DNA of 64,000 nt from Oleiagrimonas citrea (lineage in GTDB: Bacteria > Pseudomonadota > Gammaproteobacteria > Xanthomonadales > Rhodanobacteraceae). Under the pieces are notes generated by a model that saw only the letters and a program-made list of their open reading frames with translations, had not been told where the DNA came from and did not search any database. How positions within the stretch are numbered: the stretch's first letter is position 1; every line of letters begins with the position of its first letter. This document shows positions 1 through 12,868 of this stretch, one piece after another. Both the position numbers and the translations under genes were made by a program. The stretch covers positions 62,001 to 126,000 of the forward strand of contig NZ_JAAZQD010000003.1 of the NCBI RefSeq assembly GCF_012395255.1. The letters are read 5' to 3'.

Positions 1-755
1 CTGGTGCTGCGTTGATAGTCGCGGTAGTCGTCGCCGCGGCTGCGCAGGGCCTGCGCCTCGGTGTAGGGAATGCCGGTGAGGCGGTACAGAAAGATCAGCA
101 TCAGCACGGGGCCGCTCCAGGCCAGCCAGCCGATCGGCGAACCGATGGCCAGTAGCGGGTAGGCGAACCAGTGGGTCCATTCGAAGAAATAGTTGGGGTG
201 GCGCGAGTAGCGCCACAGGCCGGCGCGACAGGTCTTGCCGCGATGCGCCGGATCGGCGCGGAAGCGCGCCAGCTGGCGGTCGGCCAGCGCTTCACCGCCG
301 ACGCTGACCAGCCAGATCGCGACGGCCAGGACCAGGGCCCAGCGCGGTAGCGGCTGGACGTGGTTCGCCGCCGCCAGGAACGGCAGCGAAAGCAGGGTGG
401 TGAACCCGGCCTGGGCCATGAAGAAGGCCAGGAACTTGCCTTGGGCGTCGTTCCAGTAGTCGCGCAGGTAGGCGTAGCGGCCGTCTTCCGGTTCGCTGTG
501 GACGCGCCGGAACAGGTGCACGAACAGACGTGCGCCCCAAAGGCCGCCCAGGATCAGCACGGCTAGGCGCGCGATCATCGAGCCGCTGCCGACAGCGGCG
601 TACCAGGCCGCGCTGGCGGCCATGGTGCCGGCCCAGACCACATCGACGATGCCGGCATTGCGCGTGACGCGTTGACGCAGCCAGGCCAGCAGCATCAGCA
701 CGGCGGTGGTGGCGAACACCAGCAGAGGTTGTGCCCACAGCGGAAGATCAGGCAT
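1..755 (-). CDS. DUF1295 family membrane protein (steroid 5-alpha-reductase-like), C-terminus cut by window edge
   Basis: About 251 codons are visible and the 3' end lies outside the window. The protein starts MPDLPLWAQPLL and has several hydrophobic helices. Near its C-terminus comes RHPNYFFEWTHW, the hallmark of the DUF1295/ICMT/steroid-reductase superfamily. Family members are integral membrane proteins thought to act on lipid-like substrates, but the substrate here is unknown. The ATG overlaps the end of the upstream DUF2878 gene by 8 nt, so it is the last visible gene of the leftward lipid operon. A role in finishing or reducing an unusual membrane lipid is inferred from context only. 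Confidence 0.8.
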   Translation of the reverse strand, partial: MPDLPLWAQPLLVFATTAVLMLLAWLRQRVTRNAGIVDVVWAGTMAASAAWYAAVGSGSMIARLAVLILGGLWGARLFVHLFRRVHSEPEDGRYAYLRDYWNDAQGKFLAFFMAQAGFTTLLSLPFLAAANHVQPLPRWALVLAVAIWLVSVGGEALADRQLARFRADPAHRGKTCRAGLWRYSRHPNYFFEWTHWFAYPLLAIGSPIGWLAWSGPVLMLIFLYRLTGIPYTEAQALRSRGDDYRDYQRST

Positions 756-1290
756 GGCGGACTCCGGAATCAGTAGTTGCGCGTGTCTCGATGCGCTGCG
801 CTAGCCGCAGCATCAGGGGCAGGGCGAAGGCCCACATCACGGCCAGAGCGATCAGGCCGGGGAGCGGACCTTCACCGAATTGCACGGCCTGCCAGCCGCG
901 CGCGGCGGCCAGGTAGGCCAGCGGTCCGCCGATGCCGCCGAACAGCGCGCTCAGCACCGGGCGGCGGAACAGGAAGCGGAAGGTATGTCGCAGGGTCAGT
1001 GCGAAGCTGCACCAGATGGCCGCGATCCACAGCGGAGCCAGGTGCGGCGACGGCACCGGCGCGGCGTAGTGCAGCAGGCCGCTGGCGGCCATCAGCGAAT
1101 CCATGGCGCAGCCCAGCGGCACCATCAGAGCCATCAGTTGCAGGTCGCTGCGCCGTTCCGGATCCCGCAGCACCATCGCGGCGAAGGGCAGCATCGCCAG
1201 CGCCGCGGGCCACCACAGACCGCGTCCGGCACCCCATACGGCGATGAACCAGACGATCTGGTATCCGACAACGTTGAGCCAGATGTTCAC
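748..1290 (-). CDS. DUF2878 family membrane protein
   Basis: A 180-residue protein made almost entirely of hydrophobic segments (about five helices). It begins at a GTG codon (MNIWLNVVGYQIVWF), which matches the usual start of DUF2878 proteins. The GTG overlaps the stop of the cyclopropane-synthase gene in a GTGA arrangement, implying translational coupling. DUF2878 has no established activity, but genes of this family recur beside cyclopropane-synthase-like methyltransferases and DUF1365 genes. An inner-membrane accessory role in lipid modification is an inference from that context. Confidence 0.8.
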   Translation of the reverse strand: MNIWLNVVGYQIVWFIAVWGAGRGLWWPAALAMLPFAAMVLRDPERRSDLQLMALMVPLGCAMDSLMAASGLLHYAAPVPSPHLAPLWIAAIWCSFALTLRHTFRFLFRRPVLSALFGGIGGPLAYLAAARGWQAVQFGEGPLPGLIALAVMWAFALPLMLRLAQRIETRATTDSGVRHA

Positions 1291-2573
1291 GCGGACTCCA
1301 GGTCGGGCAGCCAGGAGGCGCGTCGGTTGCCCGGCCGCGTGAACAGCATCTGCACGTCGCCGATGGAACGTTCCAGGAATCCGCCTTCGCAATAGGCCAG
1401 ATAGAACTCCCACATGCGCACGAATTGTTCGTCGTAGCCCAGTTCGCGCACGTCCGGCAGGCGTTCGAGGAAACGCTCGCGCCAGGCACGCAGGGTCAGT
1501 GCGTAACTCGGGCCGATGTCTTCCAGGTTGAACAGACGCAGGTCGCTGCTCTGCGCCGCCGACTGCAGCATCGCGCTGACGCACGGAATGAAGCTGCCCG
1601 GGAAAATGTAGCGCTTGATGAAGTCGACCGCGTTCAGCGCCTGCCGGTAGCGATGGTCTTCGATGGTGATGGCCTGGATCAGTGCCGCGCCATCGTGCTT
1701 GAGCAGGTTGGCGACGGTGCGGAAATAGGTGCCCAGATACTGGTGGCCGATGGCCTCGATCATCTCGATGGAGACCAGCTTGTCGTAGCGGCCTTCGAGG
1801 TCGCGGTAGTCCTCGAGCAGCACTGTGACGCGGTCCTGCAGACCGGCGTGCGCGATCCGCTGCCGGGCCAGATCGTACTGTTCCTGCGAGATCGTCGTGG
1901 TGGTCACCCGGCAGCCATAGCGCGAGGCGGCGTGAATAGCGAACCCGCCCCATCCGGTACCGATCTCGACCACGTGATCGTCGGCCTTCAGGTCCAACTT
2001 GCGGCAGATGCGTTCGAGCTTGCGCGTGGCGGCGACGTCCAGCGATTCGCGCGGATCGGCGTAGATGGCCGAGGAATACATCAGTGACGGATCGAGGAAC
2101 AGTTCGAACAACGGATTGCCGAGGTCGTAGTGCGCGGCAATGTTGCGCTTGCTGCCACCGCGCGTGTTGCGGCGCAGGGCGTGCCAGGCGCGCATCGCGA
2201 GACCACCGAGACGAGCCATGCCGGTTTCCATCGCATCGAGGATGTCGCGGTTGCGCACCAGAATGCGTACCAGCGCGACCAGGTCGTCGCATTGCCACAG
2301 GCCATCGATCCAGGCCTCGCCCGCACCGACGCTGCCGTGGCTGGCGAGGTGACGGTAGAACGCCGGATCGCGCACGCGGATGGACGCGTGCAGGGTGTGC
2401 TCGGGAACGGCGGCAGGTTGCCCCAGTGTTTCCTCGCCGAGTGGGTCGCGCAGCGTCAGCCGGCAGTCCGTGAGCTGCGCCATCTGCTTCAGCAGGCGTG
2501 CGCGGAGCATTTTCTCCAGGCCGGTGAAGGGGCGGGACTGTTCCGAGTAGGCTTGGTCGATTCGCATGTCCAT
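1287..2573 (-). CDS. cfa: Cyclopropane-fatty-acyl-phospholipid synthase family methyltransferase
   Basis: The 428-residue protein is a class I SAM-dependent methyltransferase of the CFA synthase/MycoAc family. It has the SAM-binding motif VVEIGTGWGGFAIHAA at about residue 200, followed by the TTTTISQEQYDLA and YDKLVSIEMIEAIGHQY blocks typical of CFA synthases. Such enzymes add a methylene or methyl carbon to double bonds of membrane phospholipid acyl chains. The gene sits downstream of a desaturase, an FAD oxidase and a DUF1365 gene. That set differs from a stand-alone stress cfa, so the product may be a branched or furan-type fatty acid rather than a plain cyclopropane; this is inference. 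Confidence 0.88.
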   Translation of the reverse strand: MDMRIDQAYSEQSRPFTGLEKMLRARLLKQMAQLTDCRLTLRDPLGEETLGQPAAVPEHTLHASIRVRDPAFYRHLASHGSVGAGEAWIDGLWQCDDLVALVRILVRNRDILDAMETGMARLGGLAMRAWHALRRNTRGGSKRNIAAHYDLGNPLFELFLDPSLMYSSAIYADPRESLDVAATRKLERICRKLDLKADDHVVEIGTGWGGFAIHAASRYGCRVTTTTISQEQYDLARQRIAHAGLQDRVTVLLEDYRDLEGRYDKLVSIEMIEAIGHQYLGTYFRTVANLLKHDGAALIQAITIEDHRYRQALNAVDFIKRYIFPGSFIPCVSAMLQSAAQSSDLRLFNLEDIGPSYALTLRAWRERFLERLPDVRELGYDEQFVRMWEFYLAYCEGGFLERSIGDVQMLFTRPGNRRASWLPDLESA

Positions 2574-2577
2574 GGCT

Positions 2578-3414
2578 TCAGCTCCCTTGTTTGCGGGGAT
2601 GGTCGTAGACGGGGGTGCGTTTCAGGAACAGGCGCAGTGCCTGCCAGTGAATCGCGGCAATCACTTTCAGCGTCATCAGCGGATAGCGCAGCAGGACCCG
2701 CGCCAGCCCGACCCGGTTCAGCGGGCGTCGGTGCAGCACGAGCGTTGCGTCGAATTCCCGCTGTGTGCCGTTCAGGACGTCCATGTGTACTGCGAGGTGG
2801 CGGCTGGGTGCGGTGAAGCGCCAGGCGTAGTCGCGTTGCATGGCCATGAACGGCGAGACATGGAAGGTCTTCGGGAAGTGCCAGTGCGCGGCGCGCGCGC
2901 TTCGCTGCGCGTGCTCCATCGGCAGCACGTAGGCGTGACGTTCCTTCCAGGGCGTGTTGGTGATTTCGGCGACGATGGTTTCCAGCGTGACGCCGTCCGC
3001 GGCATAGCAGTAGTAGAAACTGACTGGGTTGAAGATGACGCCGAAGTAACGCAGGTGGGTCAGCAATCGAATCGGTCCTTCGGGGCGCGCACCGGTCGAC
3101 TCGGCGACGCGCCGGCGCACGGCTTCGTCCAGGGATAGATTGGTCGGTCCCATATAGTCCGAGCGGCGGAAGGCAGCGACGTTGGTGCCTTCCACGGACC
3201 ACAGCCAACGGTCCTCGAACAGGTCGTCGAGTTCGGCCAGGTCGATGTACAGCATCGCCACGCGATAGCGGAATGCGTGCGGTCGCGGCGCGTGCCGGCG
3301 GTGCCGCACCCAGCCTTCGTAGATGCCGCTGGCGAGTGGTTCGGCATCGGCCGCAGGAGCCGTTCCGCGCGGGATGTGTCGCGGGGCGGTCGAGTCGAGA
3401 CGTTCACGCTGCAT
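2578..3414 (-). CDS. DUF1365 domain protein
   Basis: The protein has 278 residues from the ATG chosen here (MQRERLDSTAP). Family landmarks are the early block GWVRHRRHAPRPHAFRYRV, the motif YFGVIFNPVSFYYCY and a C-terminal segment ending in KRTPVYDHPRKQ. DUF1365 has no defined biochemistry but is nearly always encoded between an FAD amine oxidase-like gene and a CFA-type methyltransferase, exactly as here. It starts 5 nt after the FAD oxidase stop and ends 4 nt before the cfa start, so the three are almost certainly co-translated. It may be a lipid carrier or an accessory subunit of the methyltransferase. Confidence 0.85.
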   Translation of the reverse strand: MQRERLDSTAPRHIPRGTAPAADAEPLASGIYEGWVRHRRHAPRPHAFRYRVAMLYIDLAELDDLFEDRWLWSVEGTNVAAFRRSDYMGPTNLSLDEAVRRRVAESTGARPEGPIRLLTHLRYFGVIFNPVSFYYCYAADGVTLETIVAEITNTPWKERHAYVLPMEHAQRSARAAHWHFPKTFHVSPFMAMQRDYAWRFTAPSRHLAVHMDVLNGTQREFDATLVLHRRPLNRVGLARVLLRYPLMTLKVIAAIHWQALRLFLKRTPVYDHPRKQGS

Positions 3415-3419
3415 CGTGT

Positions 3420-4670
3420 TCACGGCCAGTGCACTCCCAGTCCGTTGGCGACCTCGACCGCGCTGCGCATGCCGTCCTCGTGGAAGCCCCAGCCCCACCA
3501 GGCACCGGCGAACCACGTGTTGCGGCGACCCTGGATTTCCGCCTTGCGCTGTTGCGCGGCGACGCTCTCGTGGGTGTAGACCGGATGCTGATAGCGCATT
3601 CGCGCCAGTACCCGGTCCGGGTCGATGCGGTCGCTGCAGTTGAGCGAGACGCAGAATGTATGCGGCGCGTCGATCGACTGCAGATGGTTCATGCAGTAGC
3701 TGACGGTGCAGGCCGCACCGGAATGCTCGGGAATCAAGGCGTTCCAGGCCGCCCAGGCTGCGCGCCGACGCGGCAGCACAGCGATGTCGGTGTGCAGGAC
3801 CGTATCGTTGTCCTGCCACGGGATCGCACCGAGGATCTCGCGTTCCTCGGCGCTGGGGTCGCCGAGCAGCGCCAGGGCCTGATCGCTGTGGCAGGCCAGT
3901 ACCACCTGATCGAAATGATCGTCGCCGGCAGCGCTGCGCACACGCACGCCATCGCGGGCGCGCTCGACGCGATCGACCGAGCAGCCGATGCGTTCCTGTA
4001 CGCTCCAGCGTGTGCGGAGCGCGTCGATATAGCGACTCGAACCGCCCTGGACCACGCGCCAGGGCGGGCGTCCATCGACCTGCAGCATGTGATGGTTGGC
4101 CATGAAGCGGACCAGATAGGCAGCCGGGAACGACAGCACCTTCGCTTCCGGCGAGGACCACAGCGCGCTAGCCATGGGCACGATGTGCTGGTCGCGAAAG
4201 GCGTCGCCGTATCCTTGCGCGCCGAGATACTCGCCCAGCGTCGGACCCGGCCCGTCCTGCTGCAGCAAGGCGGGCGCTTCGCGGTAGAAGCGCAGGATGT
4301 CGCGGACCATGCCGTGAAAGCGCGGCGAGAAAAGGTTGCGGCGCTGGCAGAACAGTTTGTTGACGCTGGTGGCGTTGTATTCCAGACCGCTGCGCTCGTC
4401 GTGCACGGCGAAGCTCATCCTGGTCGGCTGGCCGGCGACGCCGAGTTCCTCGAACATCCGGCACAGCAGCGTGTAGTGCGTGGGGTTGTAGACGATGAAT
4501 CCGCTGTCGATGGCGTAGCTGCGACCGTCGATCTCGATGTCGTGGGTATGCGTGTGGCCGCCGAGCCGGTCGGCGGCTTCGTACAGCACGACGTCGTGTT
4601 CGCGCGACAGCAGCCAGGCGCTGGCCAGCCCGGCGATGCCCGATCCGATGACGGCGATGCGCGACCTCAT
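3420..4670 (-). CDS. FAD-dependent amine oxidase-like flavoprotein
   Basis: A 416-residue flavoprotein. The N-terminal Rossmann motif [17 protein letters not shown] binds the ADP part of FAD and is followed by [14 protein letters not shown]; the C-terminal [17 protein letters not shown] block is typical of NAD(P)-binding amine-oxidase-like proteins found beside CFA synthases. It probably oxidises a lipid intermediate, and I see no basis for naming an amine substrate. The start ATG overlaps the desaturase stop (ATGA), marking the second gene of the six-gene operon. In Rhodobacter and Vibrio relatives this trio belongs to singlet-oxygen or light-stress regulons, but no sigma-E/ChrR gene is visible here. 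Confidence 0.85.
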   Translation of the reverse strand: MRSRIAVIGSGIAGLASAWLLSREHDVVLYEAADRLGGHTHTHDIEIDGRSYAIDSGFIVYNPTHYTLLCRMFEELGVAGQPTRMSFAVHDERSGLEYNATSVNKLFCQRRNLFSPRFHGMVRDILRFYREAPALLQQDGPGPTLGEYLGAQGYGDAFRDQHIVPMASALWSSPEAKVLSFPAAYLVRFMANHHMLQVDGRPPWRVVQGGSSRYIDALRTRWSVQERIGCSVDRVERARDGVRVRSAAGDDHFDQVVLACHSDQALALLGDPSAEEREILGAIPWQDNDTVLHTDIAVLPRRRAAWAAWNALIPEHSGAACTVSYCMNHLQSIDAPHTFCVSLNCSDRIDPDRVLARMRYQHPVYTHESVAAQQRKAEIQGRRNTWFAGAWWGWGFHEDGMRSAVEVANGLGVHWP

Positions 4671-5626
4671 GCGCGGGGCTTCCCGTGCGGACGACGCAGC
4701 CCGACTGGGACCGGCTTGAGCGCGCGGATCAGTCCGAACGCGGCCATCAGGCGCAGGCCGTAGTAGGTCGCGTCGATCTCCCACCAGCGGAATCCCTGGC
4801 GCGCCGAGCCCGGGAAGTGGTGATGGTTGTTGTGCCAGCCTTCGCCCATGGTCAGCAGGGCCAGCCAGAGATTGTTGCGGCTGTTGTCGCGGGTGGCGAA
4901 ACGACGCGAACCGAAGCGGTGCGCCAGCGAGTTGATCGTCACCGAGGCGTGGAACAGGGCGACGGTGGAGACGAAGAAGCCCCACACCAGCAACTGGCCA
5001 CCGGTCACGCCCAGCGCCGGGTGCGCGGCGTGCAGCCAGTCACCGAGGAAAAACAGGCCGGCGGCGAGGGCGACCGGCACCACGATGTCGAAGCGGTCGA
5101 TCCAGCGCAGCTCCGGATATTTCGCCAGATCGGGGATCACCGACCAATCGGTGACGAAACCGCGCCGGGTCAGGAACCAGCCCATGTGGCTCCAGAGGAA
5201 GCCGCGCTGCACCGGCGAGTGCAGGTCGGCCGGCTCATCGGAATGGCGATGGTGATTGCGATGGTGCGCCGCCCACCACAGTGGTCCGCGCTGCACGGCG
5301 CTGGCACCGATCACGGCGAACACGAACTGCAGCCAGCGCGGGGCGCGAAAGGCACGGTGCGAGAAGTAGCGGTGGTAGAAGGCAGTGATCGCGAACATGC
5401 GGATCAGGTAGAGCGCCAGCGCCGTCCACAGCGCGAAGGCCGACACCCCGACGTAGAACACGCCCAGGCAGGCCAGGTGCATGCCGATGAAGGGCACGAC
5501 CCGCGCCCAGTCGATGCGGTCGGCGTTGGCGTCGTGTTCGTCGACTTGCGCGCCGGTGTCGAACCACAGGCGGATCGCGGTCCACAGGCGTTGGTGCATG
5601 CGGTCGGGACGGGCGGTGGAGGGCAT
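4667..5626 (-). CDS. Fatty-acid desaturase (acyl-CoA delta-9 desaturase-like)
   Basis: The 319-residue membrane protein carries the three histidine boxes of di-iron acyl desaturases: [13 protein letters not shown] and HNNHHH, interspersed with hydrophobic helices. It should introduce a cis double bond into acyl chains at the inner membrane. The ATG ([15 protein letters not shown]) was preferred because the conserved region starts about 40 residues later. It is the promoter-proximal gene of the leftward lipid operon, divergent from the DUF2254 gene. Placing a desaturase directly ahead of a methyltransferase suggests that it makes the olefin the methyltransferase then modifies. Confidence 0.88.
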   Translation of the reverse strand: MPSTARPDRMHQRLWTAIRLWFDTGAQVDEHDANADRIDWARVVPFIGMHLACLGVFYVGVSAFALWTALALYLIRMFAITAFYHRYFSHRAFRAPRWLQFVFAVIGASAVQRGPLWWAAHHRNHHRHSDEPADLHSPVQRGFLWSHMGWFLTRRGFVTDWSVIPDLAKYPELRWIDRFDIVVPVALAAGLFFLGDWLHAAHPALGVTGGQLLVWGFFVSTVALFHASVTINSLAHRFGSRRFATRDNSRNNLWLALLTMGEGWHNNHHHFPGSARQGFRWWEIDATYYGLRLMAAFGLIRALKPVPVGLRRPHGKPRA

Positions 5627-5806
5627 GAATCGGTTCCGTGTGACGGGTCTGTGGAGAGATACGCAGGGCGAAGCGGATCGGATGCAGCAGAAAACGCCGA
5701 TGCGCCGGTTTTTTTCGACCTTGTTTCGGGTATGTAGACTGGGCGGGTCCCGCGAGCTCCGGCGGCTGCCGTCGAGAGCGCGATGCAACCGCAACGAGGA
5801 GACGCG

Positions 5807-7162
5807 ATGAATCGCATTCGCCTGTGGCTGGATACCCTGCGGACCAGCCTGTGGTTCGTGCCGACGCTGATCGTGCTGGCGTCCGTGGTGTTGGCCTACG
5901 CGCTGCTGGCGGCCGACGCGGCGCTGCCGCCCGAGTGGTGGAAGCACTACGGTGCGGGGGTCAATGCGGTGATGGACGTGCGCATCCGCGGCGCCACCGC
6001 GATCCTGCAGATGATCGGTACCTCGATCATCACCATCGCCGGCGTGGTGTTCTCCATCACCATCGCCGCCTTCACTCTGGCCGCGGGTCAGTACACCTCG
6101 CGCGTGCTGCGCAATTTCATCGGCGATCGCGGCAACCAGACGGTGTTGGGCAGCTTTCTGGGCATCTTCATCTACTGCATGCTGGTGCTGCGTTCACTGT
6201 CCAGCGCCAGCGACGCCGCGCATGCACCGGCGCTGGCGCTGCTGATGGCGATGGTGCTGGCTTTTTTCGCCATCGGCATCCTGATCTATTTCATCCACCA
6301 CATCGCCATCGGGTTGCAGGCCACCAATGTCGTCGCAGCCATCGCGCGCGACGCGTTGCCCTCGATCGATCACCATTTTCCCGAACGGTTCGCGCCGCCG
6401 GAGCAGGACAATGTCGATCTGGAGCGTCCGCAGGGGGAGCATCGAAGTACGCTGCGTGCACACCGCAGCGGTTATCTCACGGGGGTTTCCTACGCTGCGC
6501 TGGCGGAGCGGGCCGAAGCGTGCAAAGGATGGATTCGCGTGTACCGCAACGCCGGTGAGTTCGTTGCCGAAGGCGAGGCGCTGGCTGAACTGGTGACGCC
6601 GGAGCCGGTCGAGGACGAGCGCATCGATGCCATGCGCGCGGTCTGGTCGTTTGGCGATCAGCGCACGTTGGCGAACGATCCCGGCTACGGTCTGCGTCAG
6701 CTGGTCGATGTGGCTTTGAAGGCGCTGTCGCCCGGCGTCAACGAGACCACCACGGGCGTGATGTGTGTGAACTGGATCGGCGTGATGCTGCTGCGCATGG
6801 CCGAGCGTCGTCTGCCCGCGCAGATGCGCGTGCGCGACGGCTGCATCCGCGTCATCACGCAGGCACCGCAACTGGGCGACTTCATCGCGCTGGGGTTCGA
6901 TCAGATCCGTCAGAACGCATCGGGCAACGTGGCGATCCTGCGTCGTCTGCTGGAAGTGCTGCTGGCGCTGTCGGCCAGCGTGGGCGCGCACAAGGCGCGC
7001 AAGCCGATCTTGCGTCAGGTCGAAGCCATCGAGGCCATGATGCACGACACCGTCCGCTGGGATCACGATGCCGAACCGCTGCGCAAGCTGCTGGATACGT
7101 TGCGCGAACGGCTCGAAGGCGATACCGAATCACACGCAGAGGGCAAGCCGGCCGGCGAATGA
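5807..7162 (+). CDS. DUF2254 family membrane protein
   Basis: The protein has 451 residues from the ATG preceded by AGGA at 5797-5800. The N-terminal half has about four hydrophobic helices, including the conserved stretch [19 protein letters not shown]; the C-terminal half is soluble and contains the family pattern [19 protein letters not shown]2254 proteins are widespread predicted inner-membrane proteins of unknown function. The gene stands alone and is divergently oriented from the lipid operon. An ATG 24 nt upstream lacks a comparable ribosome-binding site. Confidence 0.85.
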   Translation: MNRIRLWLDTLRTSLWFVPTLIVLASVVLAYALLAADAALPPEWWKHYGAGVNAVMDVRIRGATAILQMIGTSIITIAGVVFSITIAAFTLAAGQYTSRVLRNFIGDRGNQTVLGSFLGIFIYCMLVLRSLSSASDAAHAPALALLMAMVLAFFAIGILIYFIHHIAIGLQATNVVAAIARDALPSIDHHFPERFAPPEQDNVDLERPQGEHRSTLRAHRSGYLTGVSYAALAERAEACKGWIRVYRNAGEFVAEGEALAELVTPEPVEDERIDAMRAVWSFGDQRTLANDPGYGLRQLVDVALKALSPGVNETTTGVMCVNWIGVMLLRMAERRLPAQMRVRDGCIRVITQAPQLGDFIALGFDQIRQNASGNVAILRRLLEVLLALSASVGAHKARKPILRQVEAIEAMMHDTVRWDHDAEPLRKLLDTLRERLEGDTESHAEGKPAGE

Positions 7163-7289
7163 CCCCGACCGGGCGCAACCCGCGTCGGTCCGGCCACGTC
7201 GTACCGTGGTGCGCGCGATCATGTCCTGGCCCGTGCTTTCCCGGCGATACCGCCTCTCTTCGGGTTGCGCTGAATGCCGGGACCTGCGG

Positions 7290-7766
7290 CTACATGCGGG
7301 GCGATGCGTTGGACAGGTGCACGTGTCGCGGCTTGGCCAGACGCTCGAATTCGACGTAGGGCATGCGCACCAGGTCGGTGTGCGTGCCGTCGTTGAAGGC
7401 GATCTCCTCGTTCCCGGCCAGACGTTCGTCGAGGTACACATCCATGTCATACAGATGACCGAACGGCGGCATCGCACCGACTTCGCAATCCGGGAAGCGG
7501 TCGCGGAAGTCGGTCTCGGTCGCCAGTTCGACCCGTGACGCGTCGGTGAGGTGTCGCAGGTGACCCAGCGGTACGCGGTGCGCCGCCGGCAGCACCACCA
7601 TGGCCAGACGGCCGTCCAGTTTCACCATGACGGTCTTGGCCAGCATGTCGCCACGGATGTGGGTGCTGGCGGCGACTTCCTGCGCGGTGATCGCACGGGT
7701 GTGATGGATGACTTCGTAGGGGACGTGCTGCTCGTGCAGAAGATGATGGAGTCTTGTCTCGCTCAT
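7290..7766 (-). CDS. YbaK/EbsC-family aminoacyl-tRNA deacylase
   Basis: A compact 158-residue protein with the YbaK/ProX fold signature: an early YEVIHHTRAITAQEVAAS segment, the central VMVKLDGRLAMVVLPA strand pair containing the family lysine, and the GAMPPFGHLYDMDVYLD block. Members hydrolyse mischarged aminoacyl-tRNAs (Cys- or Ala-tRNAPro, for example) in trans. The exact substrate cannot be told from sequence. It is encoded alone between convergent DUF2254 and the kbl gene. Confidence 0.8.
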   Translation of the reverse strand: MSETRLHHLLHEQHVPYEVIHHTRAITAQEVAASTHIRGDMLAKTVMVKLDGRLAMVVLPAAHRVPLGHLRHLTDASRVELATETDFRDRFPDCEVGAMPPFGHLYDMDVYLDERLAGNEEIAFNDGTHTDLVRMPYVEFERLAKPRHVHLSNASPRM

Positions 7767-7885
7767 GGCGCTGCCTCCTCGGGGTCGCGCCGTTCCGCTG
7801 GGCGCGGCCGGGTTGCCGGCACACGCGGCGCGTTCCCTGCCCGCGACGGGGAACCGCGCCTTCGTCGCCCCTGCGGCGCGACTCC

Positions 7886-7961
7886 AGACCGGCTTCGTGT
7901 GGGAAGCCGGTCTGCGTTCCAGCTTACTCCCGCCCGCGGCGTTCGTGAATGCCGCGGGCGG
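7886..7961 (-). terminator. Two consecutive hairpins downstream of kbl
   Basis: Two perfect inverted repeats lie just after the kbl stop: an 11-bp stem (7930-7940 with 7951-7961, extendable into the loop) and another 11-bp stem (7886-7896 with 7903-7913). Neither is followed by a clean T-run in the direction of kbl, so they may act as weak or Rho-assisted terminators or protect the mRNA 3' end. Confidence 0.5.
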
Positions 7962-7968
7962 CGGAGAT

Positions 7969-9168
<1,200 letters not shown>

Positions 9169-9229
9169 GTCGGGTCTCCCATGCTCCAGTATGGCGAAAA
9201 AAGGCGTTGGTGCGAGTGACACACAGGAT

Positions 9230-9371
9230 CGTCATTCCTGCGAAAGCAGGAACCAAGCGTCTTTCAACGCTGCGTGGAAATCGCTGGGTTACTCGCTGCG
9301 CTCGCCCCTCCGGGGCCGTCCTGCGGACGTTCTGCGCGCTGCGCGCTTGTCCGGCGTCCGCAGGGATGACG
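9230..9371. repeat. 142-bp MITE/REP-like element with terminal inverted repeats
   Basis: The segment begins CGTCATTCCTGCG and ends CGCAGGGATGACG, which are inverted copies of each other with one mismatch. The left end itself folds (CCTGC-GAAA-GCAGG), and the GC-rich interior has more short palindromes. Translations across it read VIPAKAGT and ASAGMT, the familiar footprint of dispersed proteobacterial intergenic repeats. It carries no gene. It sits between tdh and kbl and could terminate or attenuate their cotranscription. Confidence 0.65.
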
Positions 9372-9400
9372 TCCCGATGGGTTGTGCGTAGGTACGGGTG

Positions 9401-10435
9401 TCACGTCCAAGAACACACGACTTTGCCGCAGTTGCCCGCCGCCATCAGGTCGAAGCCGTTCTGGAAGTCGTCGATGCCGATCTGGTGCGTCAGCACCTTC
9501 TGCAGCGGGAAGCCGGTCAGCACCATCTGCGTCATCTTGTACCAGGTCTCGTACATGCGGCGGCCGTAGATGCCGTGCAGGGTCAGGCCCTTGAAGATGA
9601 TCTTGTCCCAGTCCACGCCCGCGCCCTGGGGCAGCAGGCCGAGCAGGGCGATCTTGCCGCCGTGGTACATGCATTCGAGCATGTCGTTGAAGGCGTGCGG
9701 GTTGCCGCTCATCTCCATGCCGACGTCGAAGCCGTCCATGTGCAGATCGGCGACCGCGTCCTTCAAGCGCGCCTTGGATACGTTGACCACGCGCGTCGCG
9801 CCCATGTCGGCGGCCAGCTTCAGACGGTAGTCGTTGACGTCGGTGACGACCACGTTGCGCGCGCCGACATGCTTGGCGATGCCGGCGGCGATGATGCCGA
9901 TGGGGCCGGCGCCGGTGATCAGCACGTCCTCGCCGACCAGGTCGAACTCCAGCGCACAGTGCGCGGCGTTGCCGTAGGGGTCGAAAAATGCGGCCAGCTC
10001 GGACGAGATCGGGTCCGGAATCGGCCACAGATTCGAGGCCGGCACGGCCACGTATTCGGCGAACGCGCCGTTACGGTTCACGCCGATGCCGATGGTGTGC
10101 GGGCACAGGTGCTGGCGTCCGGCGCGGCAGTTGCGGCAGTGACCGCAGACGATGTGGCCTTCGGCCGACACGCGCTGGCCGACCTCGTAGCCGGTCACGC
10201 CGGGCCCCATGTCGACGATGCGACCGACGAATTCGTGACCGATCACCAAGCCCGGCTTGATCGTGCGCTGCGCCCACTCGTCCCACTTGTAGATGTGCAG
10301 GTCGGTACCGCAGATCGCGGTCTTCTCCACCTTCACCAATACTTCGTTCGGGCCGATCTCGGGCAGCGGCACCTGTTCCATCCAGATGCCTTCGGCCGCC
10401 TCGCGCTTGACCAGCGCCTTCATCGTCTGTGACAT
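9401..10435 (-). CDS. tdh: L-threonine 3-dehydrogenase
   Basis: The 344-residue zinc alcohol-dehydrogenase-family protein oxidises L-threonine to 2-amino-3-ketobutyrate with NAD+, feeding Kbl. It shows the catalytic zinc cysteine in [15 protein letters not shown], the GHEFVG motif, the four structural-zinc cysteines in [15 protein letters not shown], and the Rossmann glycines in [20 protein letters not shown]. Length and motifs match E. coli Tdh (341 residues). The gene precedes kbl in the direction of transcription. It diverges from the S46 peptidase, so their promoters share the 182-bp space 10436-10617. Confidence 0.96.
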   Translation of the reverse strand: MSQTMKALVKREAAEGIWMEQVPLPEIGPNEVLVKVEKTAICGTDLHIYKWDEWAQRTIKPGLVIGHEFVGRIVDMGPGVTGYEVGQRVSAEGHIVCGHCRNCRAGRQHLCPHTIGIGVNRNGAFAEYVAVPASNLWPIPDPISSELAAFFDPYGNAAHCALEFDLVGEDVLITGAGPIGIIAAGIAKHVGARNVVVTDVNDYRLKLAADMGATRVVNVSKARLKDAVADLHMDGFDVGMEMSGNPHAFNDMLECMYHGGKIALLGLLPQGAGVDWDKIIFKGLTLHGIYGRRMYETWYKMTQMVLTGFPLQKVLTHQIGIDDFQNGFDLMAAGNCGKVVCSWT

Positions 10436-10617
10436 GCAAAAAACCTCCTGCGTAAGCGGTCATTATAAGGGGTCGCGCAATCCCCAGGCTGTTGATGTAA
10501 GTGTATGACTTTATTCAGGTTGTCATTGCGTCGACTTTCGGGCATAAGCGGTGATCCGGGCGGAAGATCCGTCCAGGTAAGCGTCCCGTGAGGGGACGCG
10601 AACACCAGGAGAATGTT

Positions 10618-12789
<2,172 letters not shown>

Positions 12790-12811
12790 CGCGATCCTTC
12801 GGCGACAGGAG

Positions 12812-12842
12812 AACGGGCGGCGCGTGCGTCGCCCGTTTTTTG
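12812..12842 (+). terminator. Rho-independent terminator after the S46 peptidase gene
   Basis: An inverted repeat (AACGGGCG at 12812-12819 with CGCCCGTT at 12830-12837) runs straight into a T-run, the classical intrinsic terminator form. Its T-tract lies just upstream of the miaA -10 box. Confidence 0.85.
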
Positions 12843-12855
12843 TGTCCGCATTGCC

Positions 12856-12861
12856 TACAAT
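12856..12861 (+). promoter_or_regulatory. miaA -10 box; leaderless start likely
   Basis: TACAAT lies 7 nt before the ATG at 12869, which places the expected transcription start on or within one base of that ATG. No ribosome-binding site precedes it, and no good -35 is seen upstream of the box. A leaderless miaA mRNA is therefore the simplest reading. Confidence 0.5.
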
Positions 12862-12868
12862 GCCGCGC

